DNA of 64,000 bases from Vibrio sp. Hep-1b-8 (GTDB lineage Bacteria; Pseudomonadota; Gammaproteobacteria; Enterobacterales; Vibrionaceae), in contig NZ_QEWN01000010.1 in assembly GCF_006124995.1 (NCBI RefSeq), forward strand, positions 1 through 64,000, given 5' to 3'. The notes below the pieces were generated by a model. The model was not told the DNA's origin, ran no database searches, and was given only the letters and a program-made list of their open reading frames with translations. Shown one piece after another: positions 53,007 through 61,345 of the stretch. Both the position numbers and the translations under genes were made by a program. Within the stretch, counting starts at the first letter, position 1; every line of letters begins with the position of its first letter.

Positions 53007-53832
53007 AGTAGCCTCCTTGCATCGGTGACTCGGTGCGTTCCTGCTTGTCGACCACCTCAATGCTTACTCGGCGATTAGTAAGACGAACGCCCTCAGATTC
53101 TCCCTGATATAGAGGAAGGGCGTCGCCGACGGAATGGGTTTTGACACGTTCTGGACTGAGGCCAAAAATGATCAGGTATCTCTTAACTTGTTGTGCTCTG
53201 CCCATAGCAAGTTTTTGATTGTAACCCACGTCACCCACCGAATCTGAATGACCCGTGACGGAGAGCGTTAAACTTGTATGCTCTTCCAGTAAGTTCGCTG
53301 CGCGAGCTAAATGCCCCATATATTTAGGGTTCACCTCTGTAGAGTTGAATGCAAACTGATTATCCACATTGAGTAGACTGTAGAGCTTGTCGATGATGGC
53401 CAAACGTTGCTGAAAGGCGTTCTCATCCATTGGTGGAACACATTTCGCTTGAGAGGTTACGTAGTCCAATTGCAGTTCTAACTCATTAAGACGTTTGCGT
53501 TGGATGACGATATCATTGGCTGCGTCGAGAAGAAGGCCGCCTTCCAGTTCACGAGCAATGCGATTCTGTTTCTCTAGTGCCTGAACCACTGCGGCTGGAA
53601 AACACCAACGTGCACCTTCTCGAATGAGTGAATCAAGCTGAAGTTTGGTCAACTGCCAGTCGAAGCGTAAACCGTGTTCTGGACCAAGAGGCTCATCGGG
53701 CATGACAGGAGTGAAACTCGATTGAATATAATCTTCTGCAATACCGCCACGACCACTTTCAGGGTAGCTGGAACAGCCAATCACTGAACTGACAGTGACA
53801 GCTAGGGCTATGTGTTTGAGAGAAAAGTTCAT
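52993..53832 (-). CDS. sypB: OmpA-family lipoprotein (SypB position)
   Basis: The 279-residue lipoprotein has the signal peptide MNFSLKHIALAVTVSSVIG with lipobox VIGC at Cys20. The C-terminal OmpA/MotB peptidoglycan-binding domain (about 170-265) includes LSVTGHSDSVGDVGYNQKL, GRAQQVKRYL and GVRLTNRRVSIEV. The start at 53832 is set by AAGGACG and the lipoprotein signal; an upstream extension to 53976 is not conserved. It anchors the secretion complex to the cell wall. Confidence 0.9.
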   Translation of the reverse strand: MNFSLKHIALAVTVSSVIGCSSYPESGRGGIAEDYIQSSFTPVMPDEPLGPEHGLRFDWQLTKLQLDSLIREGARWCFPAAVVQALEKQNRIARELEGGLLLDAANDIVIQRKRLNELELQLDYVTSQAKCVPPMDENAFQQRLAIIDKLYSLLNVDNQFAFNSTEVNPKYMGHLARAANLLEEHTSLTLSVTGHSDSVGDVGYNQKLAMGRAQQVKRYLIIFGLSPERVKTHSVGDALPLYQGESEGVRLTNRRVSIEVVDKQERTESPMQGGYYETH

Positions 53833-53866
53833 GCCAACGTCCTTTGTTAGTGAGTTATTGTTATTT

Positions 53867-54187
53867 TTAGTGAGTTTGAGAATTGACCGGAATTGCCTGA
53901 CTGATGCGCAGTAGGTTGATGATTTCCAGTGGCTGCCCTGAAGCGTTTTCGATGCGCATGTTGCGATGGCGTTCAATTAGGCGCTTGTAGAGATAAACGA
54001 TAGCACCGACACCGGAGGAGTCGAGAAACTGGACGTGGCTGAAGTCGATCTCCACATCGCGGCCAGAGTCTTCAGCAATAATCTGATCGATGTGTGGTTG
54101 AGCGAAACGGCTGCCGTCAGCATCTAAGTTTCCGTTGATGATGAGTGTATCTATGGTTTCACTGGCTTGAATTTTACGTAGTTCCAT
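53867..54187 (-). CDS. sypA: STAS-domain anti-sigma-antagonist-like protein (SypA position)
   Basis: The 106-residue single STAS domain has the phosphorylatable-serine loop FSHVQFLDSSGVGAIVYLY at about residues 48-66. In V. fischeri SypA phosphorylation by SypE controls biofilm formation. Here no SypE kinase/phosphatase is encoded in the locus, so the phosphorylation partner, if any, must be elsewhere. It is the first gene of the locus; two enhancer palindromes and a strong sigma54 promoter lie upstream. Confidence 0.88.
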   Translation of the reverse strand: MELRKIQASETIDTLIINGNLDADGSRFAQPHIDQIIAEDSGRDVEIDFSHVQFLDSSGVGAIVYLYKRLIERHRNMRIENASGQPLEIINLLRISQAIPVNSQTH

Positions 54188-54220
54188 GACGCATACTCCT
54201 ATGTTGGTTGCATAGAGTGG

Positions 54221-54237
54221 AGCAGGTTACGTGCCAA
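54221..54237 (-). promoter_or_regulatory. Sigma54 promoter of sypA
   Basis: On the minus strand TTGGCACGTAACCTGCT has a perfect -24 (TGGCAC) and a GC-containing -12, GG-N10-GC. It is 35-50 bases upstream of the sypA start. Confidence 0.8.
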
Positions 54238-54284
54238 AAAAATAACCATTAATAATCATGTGCTTAACGTTTTGCTTTTTGAAT

Positions 54285-54299
54285 TTCTCAATATGAGAA
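54285..54299. promoter_or_regulatory. SypG-type enhancer 1 upstream of sypA
   Basis: TTCTCA-ATA-TGAGAA is a perfect 6-3-6 palindrome, extended by one base on each side, about 100 bases upstream of sypA and 50-65 bases from its sigma54 promoter. It matches the TTCTCANNNTG-type SypG element described for V. fischeri. Confidence 0.82.
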
Positions 54300-54306
54300 A
54301 TCGTTT

Positions 54307-54321
54307 TTCTCAATTTGAAAG
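54307..54321. promoter_or_regulatory. SypG-type enhancer 2 upstream of sypA
   Basis: TTCTCA-ATT-TGAAAG repeats the first half of enhancer 1 with a degenerate second half, centred 22 bases (about two helical turns) from it. Confidence 0.65.
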
Positions 54322-54497
54322 TCATAAGAGTGAGGCTAAAACATCAGGTTTAACTAGTTTGTTTCCAGCGAAATGTAACTGTGATTACTAACAACTATCT
54401 TTTAGACAGCGATGACTCTGAATCCGTAATATTGAACCTAGAAACGCTCCAGATAGTGGCAATAATTGAGGCAACAATTGAGCTAGGAGCCGTCGCT

Positions 54498-55352
54498 ATG
54501 CAGTTAAGATGTTCGTTGGTCGCAATCAGCGTGATCGTGATATTAAACTCGCCTGTATACGCAAAAGAGAAAGACATGCGACCTGAGCCTGTGGTGTTGG
54601 CGAGCAACTATAGTGATGAAATCGATTTAGAGCAGTATTGGCAAAGTGAGAAACTTGATGGCATTCGTGCGGTTTGGGATGGTTCCACTCTCCGCACTCG
54701 ACGTGGAAACCCAATCGCTGCACCAACGTGGTTTACAAAGTCTCTCCCCAATTTTCCTTTGGAAGGGGAGTTGTGGGCAGGTAGAGGAAACTTTCACATT
54801 GTTCAACAAACGGTGTTGGATCAATTACCCAAACAAGTGGCTTGGTCATTGATCCGCTACATGCTATTTGACATTCCTTATAGCGATCAGAGCTATCTGA
54901 AACGCTATGACGCCTTACAGAGTTTAGTCAATACGCTGGATACAGAACATATCCAATTGATTGAGCATACACCAATAGAAAGTCAGGCGACATTGTTTGA
55001 CAATCTTGAGCGTGTAGCGGCACTTAAAGGTGAAGGTTTAATGTTGAGGAATATTCATCATGCCTATCACGCAGGGCGAAGCCAAGATCTAATCAAGCTT
55101 AAGAAACAGCAGGATGGAGAGGCGGTCGTTGTTGGTTATAAGCCAGGCAAAGGCAAGTTTTCCAATATGATGGGAGCACTGTTAGTCGAATTGCCCAATG
55201 GACAACGGTTCTATATTGGAAACGGATTCAGTGACGAGCAGCGTAATTTCCCTCCACCATTGGGTAGTCGCATTACCTATCAGTTCAATGGCTACACTCA
55301 AAATGGCGTGCCTAAGTTTGCTCGATTTCTTAGAGCCGCAATAGATCAATAA
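54498..55352 (+). CDS. Exported ATP-dependent DNA ligase
   Basis: The 284-residue protein has an N-terminal signal peptide (MQLRCSLVAISVIVILNSPVYA), the nucleotidyltransferase motif KLDGIRAVW (adenylated Lys near residue 45), GELWAGRG, GEGLMLR (motif IV) and DLIKLKK (motif V), then an OB-fold domain. This is the small, periplasmic LigE-like family known from Vibrio, Haemophilus and Neisseria, thought to act on imported or extracellular DNA. AGGAG is 9 bases before ATG at 54498; the longer frame from 54381 is not used. It is divergent from sypA. Confidence 0.88.
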   Translation: MQLRCSLVAISVIVILNSPVYAKEKDMRPEPVVLASNYSDEIDLEQYWQSEKLDGIRAVWDGSTLRTRRGNPIAAPTWFTKSLPNFPLEGELWAGRGNFHIVQQTVLDQLPKQVAWSLIRYMLFDIPYSDQSYLKRYDALQSLVNTLDTEHIQLIEHTPIESQATLFDNLERVAALKGEGLMLRNIHHAYHAGRSQDLIKLKKQQDGEAVVVGYKPGKGKFSNMMGALLVELPNGQRFYIGNGFSDEQRNFPPPLGSRITYQFNGYTQNGVPKFARFLRAAIDQ

Positions 55353-55358
55353 AAAACA

Positions 55359-55378
55359 GGCCAGTCAATTGACTGGCC
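55359..55378. terminator. Perfect 20-base palindrome between ligase and norM
   Basis: GGCCAGTCAATTGACTGGCC is a perfect dyad flanked by AAAAAACA on one side. On the minus strand it is followed by TGTTTTTTA, making a good terminator for norM, with weaker function for the ligase gene. Confidence 0.85.
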
Positions 55379-55385
55379 GGTCGCG

Positions 55386-56756
55386 TTATTTAGATGCGAG
55401 TTCTAATTGATGAGCATCATCGAGTCGATGCATCCAACGTAGGCGTAATCCGAGCATGATCGCTGCCGAAGATAGACCAATAATAAAGCCCATCCAGAAG
55501 CCGTGAGCGCCCATTGGTTCTACAATCCAGTCTGTCATAGCGAGTATGTAGCCTAGTGGTAAGCCCAATACCCAGTACGCAATAAAGGTACGGTTGAATA
55601 TTGCTGCCATATCCTTGTAGCCACGAAGAGCACCAGCCGCGACAACTTGTACCGCATCGGTCACTTGATAAACCGCTGCCAGCAATAAGAGCTGTAACGC
55701 AAGCTCGATCACTGCTCGGTTGTCGGTGTAGAGCAGGGCGACTTGTTCTCTGAACAAGACGGTGAATAGTGCCGTAAACAGTGAGCTTGCTACCGCAACG
55801 ATAAGGCCAACACGAGATGCGATGGTAGCCCCCTCAACGTTAAATTCCCCAAGTCTGTGTCCGACGCGGATACTGGTTGCAGCACCAATACTCATTGGGA
55901 TCATAAACACTAATGATGAGAAATTAATCGCGACTTGGTGAGCTGCGACGACAAGTGGCCCTAATGGTGCCACTAACAGAGCGACAACAGCGAATAGGGT
56001 CACTTCAAAAAATATGGCGGCGGCGACAGGGAATCCCAGTTTAAATAGACGTACCAATGGCTTTATTTGTGGACGATGAAACTGTGCAAATAACTGAACG
56101 TGTGCCAATCGATTGGACGTCAGCACATAGAAAAGCAATAAGGCAAACATAATCCAATAAACAATGGCTGTAGCGACACCACAGCCAACACCACCAAGAG
56201 CAGGGGCGCCAAACTTGCCATAAACAAATATCCAGTTGAGCGGAATATTGATCAGGAGTCCAATAAAACCAATCACCATCGCTGGCTTAGTCAATGACAT
56301 ACCATCGGTTAAGCTTCGAAGCACTTGGAACAGCAAAAATGCAGGGACGGCGAAGATAACAGCGTGCATGTAACCAATCGTTTTGCTCGCCATCAGAGGC
56401 TCGACGTCCATTAGACCGAGGATACCTTTGGTTTGCAGCAAGACTAATGAAATCGGGATAGACAGCAAAAGTGCCATCGCTAGTCCCTGATGGATTTCAA
56501 ATGGAACTTTGTGCTGTCTACCTGAACCATTGAGCTGTGCCACAACAGGGACTAAAGCCATTAGAAGACCAACACCAAATAGAATCGACGGTAGCCAAAT
56601 ACTCGCAGCAATGGATACCGCTGCCATATCTGTTGCGCTGACGCCACCCGCCATTACGGTATCGACAAAGCCCATCCCTGTTTGAGCCACGGAAGCAATC
56701 AGAACAGGTGTAGCCAGTTTTACCAGTGTGTTAGCTTCGGTTTTATAGCGATGCAA
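55386..56756 (-). CDS. norM: Na+-coupled multidrug efflux protein NorM (MATE family)
   Basis: The 456-residue MATE transporter has twelve membrane segments. Conserved stretches include KLATPVLIASVAQTGMGFVD and AGGVSATDMAAVSIA in the first half, and FEVTLFAVVALLVAPLGPLV and HRLGEFNVEGA in the second. Length equals that of well-studied Vibrio NorM. The start is a TTG at 56756, not the in-frame ATG at 56819. GGAG lies nine bases upstream and the protein then begins (M)HRYKTEANTL, the conserved NorM N-terminus. It exports cationic drugs and dyes against sodium influx. Confidence 0.93.
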   Translation of the reverse strand: MHRYKTEANTLVKLATPVLIASVAQTGMGFVDTVMAGGVSATDMAAVSIAASIWLPSILFGVGLLMALVPVVAQLNGSGRQHKVPFEIHQGLAMALLLSIPISLVLLQTKGILGLMDVEPLMASKTIGYMHAVIFAVPAFLLFQVLRSLTDGMSLTKPAMVIGFIGLLINIPLNWIFVYGKFGAPALGGVGCGVATAIVYWIMFALLLFYVLTSNRLAHVQLFAQFHRPQIKPLVRLFKLGFPVAAAIFFEVTLFAVVALLVAPLGPLVVAAHQVAINFSSLVFMIPMSIGAATSIRVGHRLGEFNVEGATIASRVGLIVAVASSLFTALFTVLFREQVALLYTDNRAVIELALQLLLLAAVYQVTDAVQVVAAGALRGYKDMAAIFNRTFIAYWVLGLPLGYILAMTDWIVEPMGAHGFWMGFIIGLSSAAIMLGLRLRWMHRLDDAHQLELASK

Positions 56757-56898
56757 TGAAAAATACTCCAACAAACTGTTTGAAAAACCTGAGTGAATAG
56801 GCAAAGGAATGCTGCGCACTCAAGCACGGAGAAAATGATTGTCTGCGATGATAAAGAAATGTCACACTAAGCACCATGAAAAACTGACGGAATTAATC

Positions 56899-57510
56899 AT
56901 GTTTACCGGAATCGTTCAGGGAATGGCGAAAGTTGTTGCCATCGAAAAGAAAGAAAAGTTTCAAACACATACCGTTGAATTCACTGGGTCAATGAATCAG
57001 GGGCTTGAGATAGGTGCATCTGTGGCACACAATGGTTGCTGTCTTACGGTAACGAAAGTGGATGGAGAGCTTGTTGATTTTGATTTGATGCAGGCGACGT
57101 TAGCGTTGACCAACCTTGGAGAGCTGGCTATCGGAGATCGGGTTAATATTGAGAGAGCCGCTAAGTTTGGTGATGAAATTGGCGGACACTCAATGTCAGG
57201 TCACATCTCGCTAATGGGTGAAGTGGTTGATGTGATAGACACACCAAATAATCGAACTCTATGGTTCGAAATTCCTCAAGAGATGATTAAGTATGTGTTG
57301 GCTAAAGGCTATATTGGCCTCGATGGTTGTTCGTTGACCATAGGTGAGGTTGAAGGTGCGCGGTTCTCCGTTCATCTCATCCCAGAGACGTTGCATAGAA
57401 CTCTGTTCGGAAGCCGTAAGATTGGTGATAAAATTAACGTTGAATTTGATCCACAGACACAAACAATTGTGGATACCGTTGAAAGAGTATTAGCGAGTAA
57501 ATCGTTATAA
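56899..57510 (+). CDS. ribE: Riboflavin synthase, alpha subunit
   Basis: The 203-residue enzyme dismutates two 6,7-dimethyl-8-ribityllumazines to riboflavin. The two lumazine-binding domains start MFTGIVQGMAKVVAIEKKE and GGHSMSGHISLMGEV. The key NGCCLTV and LDGCSLTIGEV loops are present, and VDTVERVL closes it. The start at 56899 begins the conserved fold; an upstream in-frame ATG at 56839 would be inside the divergent norM promoter. It is transcribed away from norM, a Vibrio-typical pairing. Confidence 0.94.
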   Translation: MFTGIVQGMAKVVAIEKKEKFQTHTVEFTGSMNQGLEIGASVAHNGCCLTVTKVDGELVDFDLMQATLALTNLGELAIGDRVNIERAAKFGDEIGGHSMSGHISLMGEVVDVIDTPNNRTLWFEIPQEMIKYVLAKGYIGLDGCSLTIGEVEGARFSVHLIPETLHRTLFGSRKIGDKINVEFDPQTQTIVDTVERVLASKSL

Positions 57511-57535
57511 AAAAAGCGCCGTTTGGCGCTTTTTT
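57511..57535. terminator. Bidirectional terminator after ribE
   Basis: AAAAAGCGCC and GGCGCTTTTT make a 10-bp stem with a 4-base loop. It is shared with the convergent CPXCG gene, whose stop codon overlaps it. Confidence 0.9.
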
Positions 57536-57737
57536 AAAATACTTGTTCATCGTCGGCATCAACAAACAAGTCAATCGTATCCATTTGCTCATTGACCGTC
57601 ATGTTGAGGTGGATTGCATGGCAGCAAGCAGGACAATCATCGTAAAACTCTTGGCTACCATTCGACGCATCAAGCGTAATACTAATGGTATGACCGCAAT
57701 GGGGACAAGCAACCCTTTTTTCTGTGTAGCTATGCAT
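57534..57737 (-). CDS. CPXCG-motif zinc-ribbon small protein
   Basis: The 67-residue protein has two Cys-x-x-Cys knuckles: CPHCG (about residues 11-15) and CPACC (about 35-39), typical of the CPXCG family. It would bind zinc. Its function is unknown. The C-terminus is acidic. It is convergent with ribE. Confidence 0.85.
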   Translation of the reverse strand: MHSYTEKRVACPHCGHTISITLDASNGSQEFYDDCPACCHAIHLNMTVNEQMDTIDLFVDADDEQVF

Positions 57738-57985
57738 AACTCTTTTCCTTACATCTATATCGAAAACAGCGCCTAACTGACTCCCACTGAAAGTAAGAAT
57801 TTCCCTGTAGACGATATAATCTTATGCTTAGAAGTTTCTGTTAGGCAGAAATTAAGTACAAAATTTGACTTAGCTACGAAAAGGCAAAGGTTGTCGAAAC
57901 ACAGATCACTATTGATCGACTAAATGTTTGACAATTCAACAACCGTAAACCTTCTTAAGTGATTGTTAAATAAATACATTCACCA

Positions 57986-58852
57986 TTAATATGAAAGAAT
58001 TTTTCTTATCATTTTTTCTGATTGATCCAAGTAGTGTCCACCAAATTGATTGTAATGATTGAGTAAATGATAAAGGTTGTAGATGTCTTTCCGTTCGCTG
58101 TAACTGATGTCGAGCGGCAGATTACTTTCATAGCCTTGATAAAACTCTGGTTGGAATCCACCAAACAGCTCAGTCATAGCGATATCACATTCACGATCAC
58201 CCCAGTAACTGGCTGGGTCATAACAAATCGGGCCGAAGACAGAACTTGCCACATTACCATGCCAAAGATCGCCGTGAAGTAGGGAAGGTTTAGGCTGATG
58301 ATTGGCGAGTCTGGTCTGAATTAACTGGGTAAAGTCGTTGATATCGACCAAGTTAATTCCTTTCTCTTGCATTAATTGCAGTTGCCAACCAATTCGTTGT
58401 TCAGCAAAGAAACGGGACCATTTCCTATCCCACTTGTTAGGCTGGATCGTCGCACCAATAAAGTTGTCCTGATCAAAGCCGTATTCCTGCTGCTCACCCC
58501 ACTGGTGAAGTGCGGCGATCTGCTGTCCAAAAAGATAACTATTTTTGCTGTCATCTAATGGTTTGGTTGGGAGGTAGTTGAGTATAATGAAGGCGTTATC
58601 TTTGGTGGTACCCGCTAAAACCAGTTCGGGAACAGAAACTGTTCGGCTTTCGCGCAACATGTGAATACATTCAGCTTCAGCTTCAAAGTTAGGCAAAGAA
58701 CCACGCTGATTAACTTTAACGAAATAGCGTTGTTCTCCGTCCGAAATCATATAGCATTCGTTGATTTCACCACCGTGAACTTTGCATTTTTCGCTTATTT
58801 CGTAAGCGAACATCAAGGTTTCAGAAAGCTGTTTTGATATGGCTTGCCACAT
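57986..58852 (-). CDS. Fructosamine kinase family protein (YniA-like)
   Basis: The 288-residue protein has an aminoglycoside-phosphotransferase-like fold. RYFVKVN holds the ATP-binding Lys, the catalytic loop reads LLHGDLWHGNVAS with Asp, and the metal ligand lies in CYDPASYWGDRECDIAM. Family members phosphorylate ketoamine (Amadori) adducts for protein deglycation. It is an isolated gene. The 248 bases to its right-hand convergent neighbour at 57737 show nothing notable besides AT-rich sequence. Confidence 0.88.
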   Translation of the reverse strand: MWQAISKQLSETLMFAYEISEKCKVHGGEINECYMISDGEQRYFVKVNQRGSLPNFEAEAECIHMLRESRTVSVPELVLAGTTKDNAFIILNYLPTKPLDDSKNSYLFGQQIAALHQWGEQQEYGFDQDNFIGATIQPNKWDRKWSRFFAEQRIGWQLQLMQEKGINLVDINDFTQLIQTRLANHQPKPSLLHGDLWHGNVASSVFGPICYDPASYWGDRECDIAMTELFGGFQPEFYQGYESNLPLDISYSERKDIYNLYHLLNHYNQFGGHYLDQSEKMIRKILSY

Positions 58853-59209
58853 AACATTTCCTAAGTCAGATGTATTTAACTACAGTGTAGAAGATGATGG
58901 CGTTGAATACTGATTCATAGTGCAAAAAATTCAACGATTTAGACAATCTGACCTGTCAAATTCGCAAAGTGTGAAGTGTGTCCCTCATCGCATTCTTCGC
59001 TATAAAATATGCTATTAATAATACGTGAGTATTATTTGACTCTGCTTCAACTTTCTTAGTTACAGCAAGTTATGTCTAATGGGGTAGGCTACTATAGCCA
59101 GAACTGAACATGTAATCAGCAACTGAACGGACACGAGTTGTGAAAACACATTGAAATGTCTTAGTATTAAAGATGGATATCGACGACATGACAATAATGG
59201 AGATGAACT
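58853..59209. other. Intergenic region before DUF3802 gene
   Basis: These 357 bases lack a gene. The short dyad AATAATACGTGAGTATTATT lies near 59015-59034; otherwise nothing is recognised. It ends with GGAGATGAACT serving the GTG start at 59210. Confidence 0.5.
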
Positions 59210-59554
59210 GTGGTTGTTGAAACCGATGGTTACCTAGCTCTAATCGAGCACTTAGCTTTCAATCTTGATGTGTTTGCTTCTGAAGAAGGAGACACAGGAA
59301 CAGAGAGCGTCGAAGATGTCGTTACCGATATGGTTGCGAGTAACATCATGGCTATCTTTGAGCAAAACCCAGAACTCCACTCTAGCGTCCGCTTCCAGTT
59401 ACTTAAAGAAGCTGATTCAGTAGTAGAAGACCTCGGGGAGGTTCTTGCTGGAGTATGGGGCAAGCCTGCGACAAACGAACAAATTAGCTTCTTAGACGAA
59501 TACATTGCTTTGGTTAAGAATTTGTTCGACTCCGCTGTTGCGAAATACGATTAA
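59210..59554 (+). CDS. DUF3802 family protein
   Basis: The 114-residue acidic protein (MVVETDGYLALIEHLAFNLD...) matches the DUF3802 family seen in Vibrio and related genera; no function is assigned. It is all-helical by eye, without a signal or membrane segment. The start is a GTG with GGAG seven bases upstream. Confidence 0.8.
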   Translation: MVVETDGYLALIEHLAFNLDVFASEEGDTGTESVEDVVTDMVASNIMAIFEQNPELHSSVRFQLLKEADSVVEDLGEVLAGVWGKPATNEQISFLDEYIALVKNLFDSAVAKYD

Positions 59555-59572
59555 CCCCAATTTGTTGTACGA

Positions 59573-60091
59573 CTAATTGATTTCAGGCGAGAGGCTAACT
59601 CGTCTGAAATGCCAGTACTTGCCAGCCCAATATGGGTTGTCGAGTCTCGATATGACGACCCCTTTTGATGTTGATGCGTGCATAAACTGCTTGCCGCCAA
59701 TATAAACGCCAACATGTCGAGTGTTGGGGGCAGTTTTAAAAAATACCAAATCACCAATTGTCGCTTGAGAGTAGGCGATTTCCGTTCCCACCTTAACTTG
59801 ATCTAGTGTCGTTCGTGGTAACTGTATTCCCATCGCTTGTTGAAACGCAGTTTGCACGAATGCCGAACAATCCACCCCATTTAATGACGACCCACCTAAG
59901 CGGTACGGAACACCTTCCCACTGGTCATAAACTTTAATCAAAGACTCTCTGATCGCCAACTGAGAAGCATTGGGCGCTAAATAAGTTGCCGACGCGGGCT
60001 GACTTTCTTGTTGAGGAGAACTGCTACAAGCCGTGAGTAATGTTGTCAGGATTATTGCGTTCAGGGATAGGTGAAGTGCATCGCGATACAT
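59573..60091 (-). CDS. NlpC/P60 lipoprotein (Spr/MepS-like peptidoglycan endopeptidase)
   Basis: The 172-residue precursor has a lipoprotein signal with lipobox LTAC (Cys near residue 22). The NlpC/P60 domain follows, with catalytic Cys in NGVDCSAFVQTAF, His in NTRHVGVYIGG and the third polar residue (His) in KQFMHAS. It cleaves peptide cross-links in the periplasm. The start is placed at ATG 60091; an upstream TTG is possible. Confidence 0.88.
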   Translation of the reverse strand: MYRDALHLSLNAIILTTLLTACSSSPQQESQPASATYLAPNASQLAIRESLIKVYDQWEGVPYRLGGSSLNGVDCSAFVQTAFQQAMGIQLPRTTLDQVKVGTEIAYSQATIGDLVFFKTAPNTRHVGVYIGGKQFMHASTSKGVVISRLDNPYWAGKYWHFRRVSLSPEIN

Positions 60092-60179
60092 AATTATAAC
60101 TCTAGTCTGCAATCTAACCGTAACAATCTCGCCATAATATCCTCGCCAGAAACTTAGGTATCAGGATCTTATCTTCATT

Positions 60180-60440
60180 ATGGAAACGATGAAAAAAAGC
60201 ACATTTTCACTGTCCCTTATTCAGACAATCAGTGCGGTATTTTTTACCATCACCTTACTCGTCATTTTACTTTCTGTCACTAGTATTAAGGGTTTAGAAA
60301 ATATTAGACAACGTTTTTCAGAACTTTCCCAACAAGCTTTGCCACTGGCGATGACCAATGCTGAACTTACGCAAAACATTTTAGAGTAGGTTAAGCAGTT
60401 AAGCTATGCAACTGGAACTCAGAGCATAGAGTCACTATGT
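60180..60440 (+). pseudogene. Methyl-accepting chemotaxis protein, N-terminal fragment
   Basis: The frame starts METMKKSTFSLSLIQTISAV, a typical MCP N-terminus with TM1 (about 17-37), then QRFSELSQQALPLAMTNAEL and TQNILE, and a TAG at 60387-60389. Reading through the TAG gives VKQLSYATGTQS, as intact receptors continue, so the stop probably replaced a Gln codon. After about 60435 the homology ends, shortly before the 3' end of the opposite-strand hydroxylase gene (60483). The rest of the receptor is lost. Confidence 0.7.
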
Positions 60441-60482
60441 TGCACAAGTATTCGGTTTAGACTCCTACTGGAGTGCCGTATC

Positions 60483-61274
60483 TTAGTGATTTCTGAAAGG
60501 TTGCGAGAGCATCTTGTCAATTCGTTGCTCTTGCGCTGAACGGAACGTGGTGATGCCAATTTCGACATCATCATGCCCTAACTTTGGTTGGGCTCGGTAG
60601 GTGGTAAATATCCGATCCCACACCGATAAAAAGAAGCCAAAGTTAGAATGGGTCTCTTGGGTAATGGTAGAGTGGTGTACGCGGTGCATATCAGGCGTAA
60701 CCACCCACTTTCTTAACCATTTATCCCATTTGTGTGGCAAATAAGCGTTACTGTGATTAAACATCGCACTGGCATTGAGAATGATCTCGAAAACCAGTAC
60801 AGCGATAGGTGGTACGCCAAGTACTAATATGAGCGCAATTTTAATCCACATTGAAAGAAGAATCTCAATTGGGTGGAAACGAGAGCCGGTCGTGACATCT
60901 ATGTCCTGATCAGAATGATGCATTCGGTGTAATCTCCACAGAAGCGGTACCCGATGAAAAACCAAATGTTGTAGATATATCGCTAAGTCGAGAACGATGA
61001 CCGCAATAAGTAACACCATTGGTTGAGAAAGCGCAAAAAACTGATTAAACAGCCCAATTTGATGAGATTGAGCATAGTAGGCCGCTTCAATAGCGACGAT
61101 GGGCATCAATAGGGTTAGGCATAATGAGTTGAAAGCGACTAAGCCTAGATTGTTAAGCCATCTGTAGAGTTTATTCTGTGTTAAACGTTTTCGTGGCGTC
61201 ACCCATTCCCAAAGACCGCAAAGCACAAGGACGCCAACGAAAAAGCTTAATCGAATCATTTCTGGATTTTGCAT
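60483..61274 (-). CDS. Fatty-acid hydroxylase/sterol-desaturase superfamily membrane protein
   Basis: The 263-residue di-iron membrane enzyme shows His clusters HLVFHRVPLLWRLHRMHHSD, then FNHSNAYLPHKWDKW, then PDMHRVHHST, together giving the eight-His ligand set. It has about five membrane segments (for example FFVGVLVLCGLWEWV and LIAVIVLDLAIYLQHL). The substrate is unknown. ATG at 61274 follows AAGGAA; the TTG at 61292 is less likely. It is divergent from tapT. Confidence 0.85.
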   Translation of the reverse strand: MQNPEMIRLSFFVGVLVLCGLWEWVTPRKRLTQNKLYRWLNNLGLVAFNSLCLTLLMPIVAIEAAYYAQSHQIGLFNQFFALSQPMVLLIAVIVLDLAIYLQHLVFHRVPLLWRLHRMHHSDQDIDVTTGSRFHPIEILLSMWIKIALILVLGVPPIAVLVFEIILNASAMFNHSNAYLPHKWDKWLRKWVVTPDMHRVHHSTITQETHSNFGFFLSVWDRIFTTYRAQPKLGHDDVEIGITTFRSAQEQRIDKMLSQPFRNH

Positions 61275-61345
61275 TGATACTATTCCTTGCAACTGTTATT
61301 TGGGTGAGTAAACTTGCTCAACTTTGACATTATCGACACTGCGCT

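Larger units (their letters stand above)
54188..54497. other. Divergent promoter region of sypA and the DNA ligase gene
   Basis: The 310 bases hold the sigma54 promoter and two SypG-type sites of sypA on the minus side. The ligase start has its AGGAG at the right end. No additional gene is convincing. Confidence 0.7.

Noticed and set aside
56757..56819. ATG start for norM at 56819
   Set aside because: No ribosome site, and the extra 21 residues are absent from known NorM proteins; TTG at 56756 with GGAG fits length and N-terminus.
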